Assembly (NCBI GenBank): GCA_018303315.1
Contig: JAGVYJ010000031.1
Span: 1-24,479 of the forward strand
Origin: Candidatus Woesearchaeota archaeon
Lineage (GTDB): Archaea > Nanobdellota > Nanobdellia > Woesearchaeales > JAGVYJ01
Direction: 5' to 3'
DNA: 24,479 bases
Each line of letters opens with the position of its first letter. Position 1 is the stretch's first letter. Made by a program: the position numbers and the translations under genes. Shown one piece after another: positions 21,143 to 24,479 of the stretch. Below the pieces are notes generated by a model. The model ran no database searches, was not told the DNA's origin, and worked only from the letters and a program-made list of their open reading frames with translations.

Positions 21143-23170
21143 ATGGATGCTGTTCAGATAATAGGCAGGATTGAGGAATTCCTCAGCGGGGAGCTTTACA
21201 GGAGGAAGATTCTGAAGGCAGTGACTAAAGGCAAGAACTTCCTTGTTGTTGATTTTGCCGACCTTGTGAAATTCGACCACGAGCTTGCTGAGATACTTCT
21301 GGAAGATCCTGAAGAGACAATCAAGGCAGCTGAGCTTGCGGTTGAGAACTTCGACTTCCCTGCCGAGGCCAGGAACTTCAGGATACGCTTCAGTAACCTT
21401 CCTGAAAGCCAGCATGTGCTCATCAAGGATATAAGGGCTGAGCACATAGGCAAGTTCCTGACTTTTGACGGCCTTGTAAGGCAGAAGTCTGATGTCAGGC
21501 CGCAGGTCACATCAGTGAGGTTTGAGTGCCCTGCATGCGGCAACATAATCCCTGTTCTCCAGCTTGAGCAGCAGTTCCGCGAGCCGAGCAGGTGCAGCTG
21601 CGGCAGGAAAGGGAAGTTCAGGATTATCAGCAAGGCCCTTGTCGACGCGCAGATGATTGTGCTCGAGGAAGTGCTTGAATTGCTTGAAGGTGGCGAGCAG
21701 CCAAAGAGGATGAACATTTTCCTGAAAGAGGACCTTGTCAGCCCGCTTACTGAAAAGTACACCAACCCGGGAAGCAAGATTCGGGTAACCGGCATAGTCA
21801 AGGAAGTGCAGAAGGTTTTAAGGACAGGCACCAAGAGCACAACCTACGACTTGCTTATTGAGAGCAATTACGTGGTTCCTTTGGAGGAGGACTATTACGA
21901 GACCACGATAAGCCCTGAGGAGGAGCTCCAGATAAAGGAGCTTTCCCAAAACCCGAGGGTTTATGAACTGCTTATTGCTTCAGTTGCACCAAGCATTTTC
22001 GGCTATGACGAGATTAAGGAAGCCTTGCTCCTGCAGCTGATGGGCAGCGTAAGAAAGGAGCGTTCTGACAAGATGTCCACAAGGGGGGATTTGCACATAC
22101 TCCTTGTCGGCGACCCGGGAAGCGGGAAAAGCCAGCTCCTGAAAAGGATAAGCCAGGTTTCCCCGAAAGGAAGGTACATAGGCGGGGGCCGCGGTGTTTC
22201 TGCCGCAGGGCTGACTGCAGCGGTTGTCAGGGATGAGTTCCTCGGCGGCTGGAGCCTTGAGGCCGGTGCACTTGTGCTGACAAACAACGGCCTTTGCTGC
22301 ATTGATGAGATAGACAAGATGACTGTCGAGGACAGGAATGCAATGCACGAGGCACTTGAACAACAAACAGTTTCCATCTCAAAAGCAAATGTGCACGCAA
22401 CACTGAATGCAAGGACTTCTGTGCTTGCCGCGGCAAACCCGAAGTTCGGCAGGTTCGACCCCTTCAGCACCATTGCAGAGCAGATTGACATGCCGCCTAC
22501 TCTCATCAACAGGTTTGACCTCATATTCCCAATAAAAGACCTGCCTGATGAGATAAAGGACGAGAGGGCAGCCAGGCACATACTGCGCCTTCACCAGTCC
22601 CCTGACGTTATCGAGACAGATATATCAACTGCCTTTCTGAAAAAGTATATTGCCTATGCAAGGCAGAATATAAGGCCGGAGATTACTGACGGGGCGCTGC
22701 TGGAAATAAAGGATTTCTATGTCCAGATGCGCAACCAGCAGCTGCAGGATGAAAGGGTGGCAAGGACAATCCCGATTTCACCCAGGCAGCTCGAGGCCCT
22801 TGTCAGGCTCTCAGAGGCCTCTGCAAAGATAAGGCTCGCAGACAAGGTCACCAGAAAAGACTCGAGAAGGGCCATAAAGCTTCTTACCTATTGCCTTTCC
22901 CAGATAGGACGTGATCCGATTACAGGAGCCATTGACATAGACCGTATCACCACAGGCATCCCTGCAAGCCAGAGGGACCGCATCTTCACGGTAAGGGACA
23001 TAATCAACGAACTCGAGCAGAGCATTGGCAAGATAATCCCGATTGATGCCATCCAGAAGGAAGCAGTGAACCGCGGCATGAAGGAAGAGGATGTGGAAGA
23101 GGTTATAGAGAGGCTTAAGAGAACAGGCGACCTTTATGAGCCCAGGAGAGACCATATATCGAGGGTGTAA
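21143..23170 (+). CDS. mcm: Replicative DNA helicase MCM
   Basis: Archaeal MCM, 675 residues, the hexameric helicase of the replication fork. The N-terminal domain carries a zinc site C129, C132, C151, C153 (CPACG and CSCG). The AAA+ part has Walker A GDPGSGKS (323-330), the presensor hairpin area (GRYIGGGRGVSAAGLTAA), Walker B LCCIDEID (384-391), sensor 1 in AANPKFGRFD (430-439) and the arginine-finger segment LINRFDLIF (454-462). A C-terminal winged-helix segment closes the protein (TGDLYEPRRDHISRV). No intein interrupts it. It ends one base before the OB-fold gene start. Confidence 0.97.
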   Translation: MDAVQIIGRIEEFLSGELYRRKILKAVTKGKNFLVVDFADLVKFDHELAEILLEDPEETIKAAELAVENFDFPAEARNFRIRFSNLPESQHVLIKDIRAEHIGKFLTFDGLVRQKSDVRPQVTSVRFECPACGNIIPVLQLEQQFREPSRCSCGRKGKFRIISKALVDAQMIVLEEVLELLEGGEQPKRMNIFLKEDLVSPLTEKYTNPGSKIRVTGIVKEVQKVLRTGTKSTTYDLLIESNYVVPLEEDYYETTISPEEELQIKELSQNPRVYELLIASVAPSIFGYDEIKEALLLQLMGSVRKERSDKMSTRGDLHILLVGDPGSGKSQLLKRISQVSPKGRYIGGGRGVSAAGLTAAVVRDEFLGGWSLEAGALVLTNNGLCCIDEIDKMTVEDRNAMHEALEQQTVSISKANVHATLNARTSVLAAANPKFGRFDPFSTIAEQIDMPPTLINRFDLIFPIKDLPDEIKDERAARHILRLHQSPDVIETDISTAFLKKYIAYARQNIRPEITDGALLEIKDFYVQMRNQQLQDERVARTIPISPRQLEALVRLSEASAKIRLADKVTRKDSRRAIKLLTYCLSQIGRDPITGAIDIDRITTGIPASQRDRIFTVRDIINELEQSIGKIIPIDAIQKEAVNRGMKEEDVEEVIERLKRTGDLYEPRRDHISRV

Positions 23171-23718
23171 ATGGCTGATACCGCAGTCAAGGTCAGTGTG
23201 AAGAAAATCGAGACAGACAGCTCCCTCAACAAGATAAACATCATGGGCACAGTGGTGAACCAGGCTAGGAGGGAGGAGGGAAACGCCATTGTTGTTGATG
23301 ACGGAAGCTCGGTCATTGATGTGCTGATTTTCGACAATACAGTGAATAATGCACAGGTTGGCGACCTTGTCCAGGTCATCGGCAATGTCGGGACTATAGA
23401 AGGAAAGAAAGTTATAGCCGGCCAGATTGTGAAGAGGCTCGATAACAGGCGCTGGCTTGAGTTGAGGAGGATGTTTCCTCCAGGGATGTATCATCGCAAG
23501 GCAGCAGGATTGCTGAAGAAGCAAAACCGGATGATTCTGGAAGCCCTGCCGAGACAATTCTTGGACTGATAAGGAAGCTGGATTCCGGCAAGGGGGCGAA
23601 CGTGGACCTTGTTGTCAGGGAGTCCCGCATCGAGACTGCAGAGAAATTAATCAATTCACTTCTGGAGGAAGGGGAGATTTTTGAAATCAGGCCGGGAATG
23701 CTGAAAGTTCTGGAATAG
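23171..23718 (+). pseudogene. OB-fold nucleic-acid-binding protein, frameshifted
   Basis: RPA-like OB-fold protein directly after MCM, with GAGGGTG as ribosome binding site. The first frame (23171-23569) gives an OB fold (MADTAVKVSVKKIETD, NKINIMGTVVNQARREEG, AIVVDDGSSVIDVLIFDN, LVQVIGNVGTIEGKKVIAG) through RRWLELRR, then reads an implausible 27-residue end. A frame shifted by -1 at about 23459-23470 continues with EEDVSS and AEEAKPDDSGSPAETILGLI, then a winged-helix-like end (ETAEKLINSLLEEGEIFEIR, PGMLKVLE) to a TAG at 23716-23718. The joined protein of about 181 residues would match OB plus winged-helix architecture. A lost base in the organism or a sequencing error explains it most simply. 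Confidence 0.75.
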
Positions 23719-24479
23719 TATGGCTAAATCTCTCTGAAAGGTATCTTCTGTGATGCGGGTTGAGAACGTCAACTCTGTCCAAAAGGGCCTGTGTAGCACC
23801 ACTGTAAACTGTGACCTTTGTCGAATGATTGCCAGATGTGTTTGTGCAGATTCGCACAGTCGGCTCCACATGCAGATTGGCCAGCAAATCAGCGATGCTA
23901 TTAGTGTAAGCGGGATTTATGGAATTGAATTGTATTGCCGGTCTGCCGTGGTTGTTGTAAAAGGTTCCGGAGCCTGCCAGCACTCCTTCAAAGAAATTTT
24001 GGGCAAAAACGCCCCTCCCCAGCCATGGCAGCCGCTGTCTCACATGAGGATGCGCCAGCGGAATCCTCAGGTCATTAATCAGAAAGCCTGCAATTGCGCT
24101 TGATGCCACGGCAACATAAGGTCTGCGCACCTCGCGATTTCCGTTTGCCGACTGGTACTCAGAAGGTATCCTGAATGCAACTTCGCCTACCTTTTTTTCC
24201 AGGTTGAAGAGTTCTGAGAAAGCCTGTGCAACGAATTCCTCAAACAAAGGAGTGTCAAACCGCCTTCCCTGGACATTAATAAAATTCATTTCACCATTAC
24301 TTGATTTTTTTATGATTCCCCTGGACCAGACAAGCCCAAGCAAACGGGCAACCCCGGCATCAATTGGATATGGAAGCCGTATTCCCCTCTGCCAGTCATT
24401 AGCAGAAGGCTGAAATCTCCTGTAAAAAGCCCGCACATAAAACAAATTCCCTGTTAAGTAGTCTCCGTCAAGAAAAGCC
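23687..24479 (-). CDS. LAGLIDADG (DOD-type) homing-endonuclease-like protein, 5' partial
   Basis: On the minus strand the frame is open from the right edge (AFLDGDYLTGN before an in-frame TTG at 24445) to TGA at 23687, so the true start is probably outside. Numbered from that TTG, two LAGLIDADG-type helices are seen: VARLLGLVWSRG (32-43) and FFEGVLAGSGTF (151-162), separated by the usual RLPWLGRG segment. A DOD-type ending follows, with VDVLNPHHRRYL, similar to the common IGFSNPKH pattern. Both motifs lack the acidic residue that normally ends them (R42 and S159), so nuclease activity is doubtful. Its 3' end overlaps the OB-fold gene tail to tail by 32 nt. Confidence 0.65.
   Translation of the reverse strand, partial: AFLDGDYLTGNLFYVRAFYRRFQPSANDWQRGIRLPYPIDAGVARLLGLVWSRGIIKKSSNGEMNFINVQGRRFDTPLFEEFVAQAFSELFNLEKKVGEVAFRIPSEYQSANGNREVRRPYVAVASSAIAGFLINDLRIPLAHPHVRQRLPWLGRGVFAQNFFEGVLAGSGTFYNNHGRPAIQFNSINPAYTNSIADLLANLHVEPTVRICTNTSGNHSTKVTVYSGATQALLDRVDVLNPHHRRYLSERFSHTIPELSAFPA

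Noticed and set aside
22100..22330. Possible intein at the MCM Walker A region, suggested by the nearby LAGLIDADG-like gene
   Set aside because: MCM reads through GDPGSGKS and Walker B with normal spacing and no inserted splicing domain.
22003..22581. 192-residue minus-strand frame inside mcm
   Set aside because: It covers the Walker A to arginine-finger part of MCM, which is clearly the real gene; no start signal is present.

Overview
The window is archaeal and looks like a piece of a chromosome from a DPANN-type (Woesearchaeota-like) archaeon. The evidence is the archaeal order of ribosomal protein genes with eL32, eL19, eL34, eL14 and eS4, plus SUI1/eIF1 and RNase P Rpp29 inside the operon, and TBP, MCM, a TrmB regulator, archaeal-type PheS/PheT and TATA-box promoters. 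Several of those promoters place transcription starts on or beside the start codon (leaderless messages). The lineage below Archaea is an inference.

Region 1 (1-13415, + strand) is one very compact operon: uL3 (C-terminal end only), uL4, uL23, uL2, uS19, uL22, uS3, uL29, eIF1, Rpp29, uS17, uL14, uL24, eS4, uL5, uS14, uS8, uL6, eL32, eL19, uL18, uS5, uL30, uL15, SecY and a DUF106/EMC3-type membrane insertase. Gene junctions are mostly 1-20 nt overlaps or gaps of a few bases; uS3 and uL29 overlap by 47 nt. Several proteins (uL4, uL22, uS3, eL32, eL14) carry long charged low-complexity C-terminal tails. Adenylate kinase, cytidylate kinase and Cbf5, often found in this neighbourhood in other archaea, are absent. 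The operon makes ribosomal subunits together with the translocon and insertase that handle membrane proteins.

Region 2 (13416-15185) holds a truncated toxin-like relic on the minus strand, an eL34-eL14 pair, a Tag-like DNA glycosylase with its own promoter, and a minus-strand tRNA-Leu(GAG). The tRNA is interrupted in the T-loop by a 43-nt intron whose junctions fold into a canonical bulge-helix-bulge. This is the most unusual element of the window.

Region 3 (15186-19576) is on the minus strand: trmB-like regulator, then pheS-pheT (both subunits of phenylalanyl-tRNA synthetase), and upstream of trmB a control region rich in inverted repeats. Region 4 (19577-23718) is on the plus strand: an unrecognised 92-residue ORF with a strong leaderless promoter, TBP with tandem TATA boxes, a small SAM methyltransferase, MCM helicase, and an OB-fold protein whose frame is broken by a one-base shift. 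Region 5 (23687-24479, minus) is a LAGLIDADG-type protein running off the right edge, with both visible motifs lacking the usual acidic residue.
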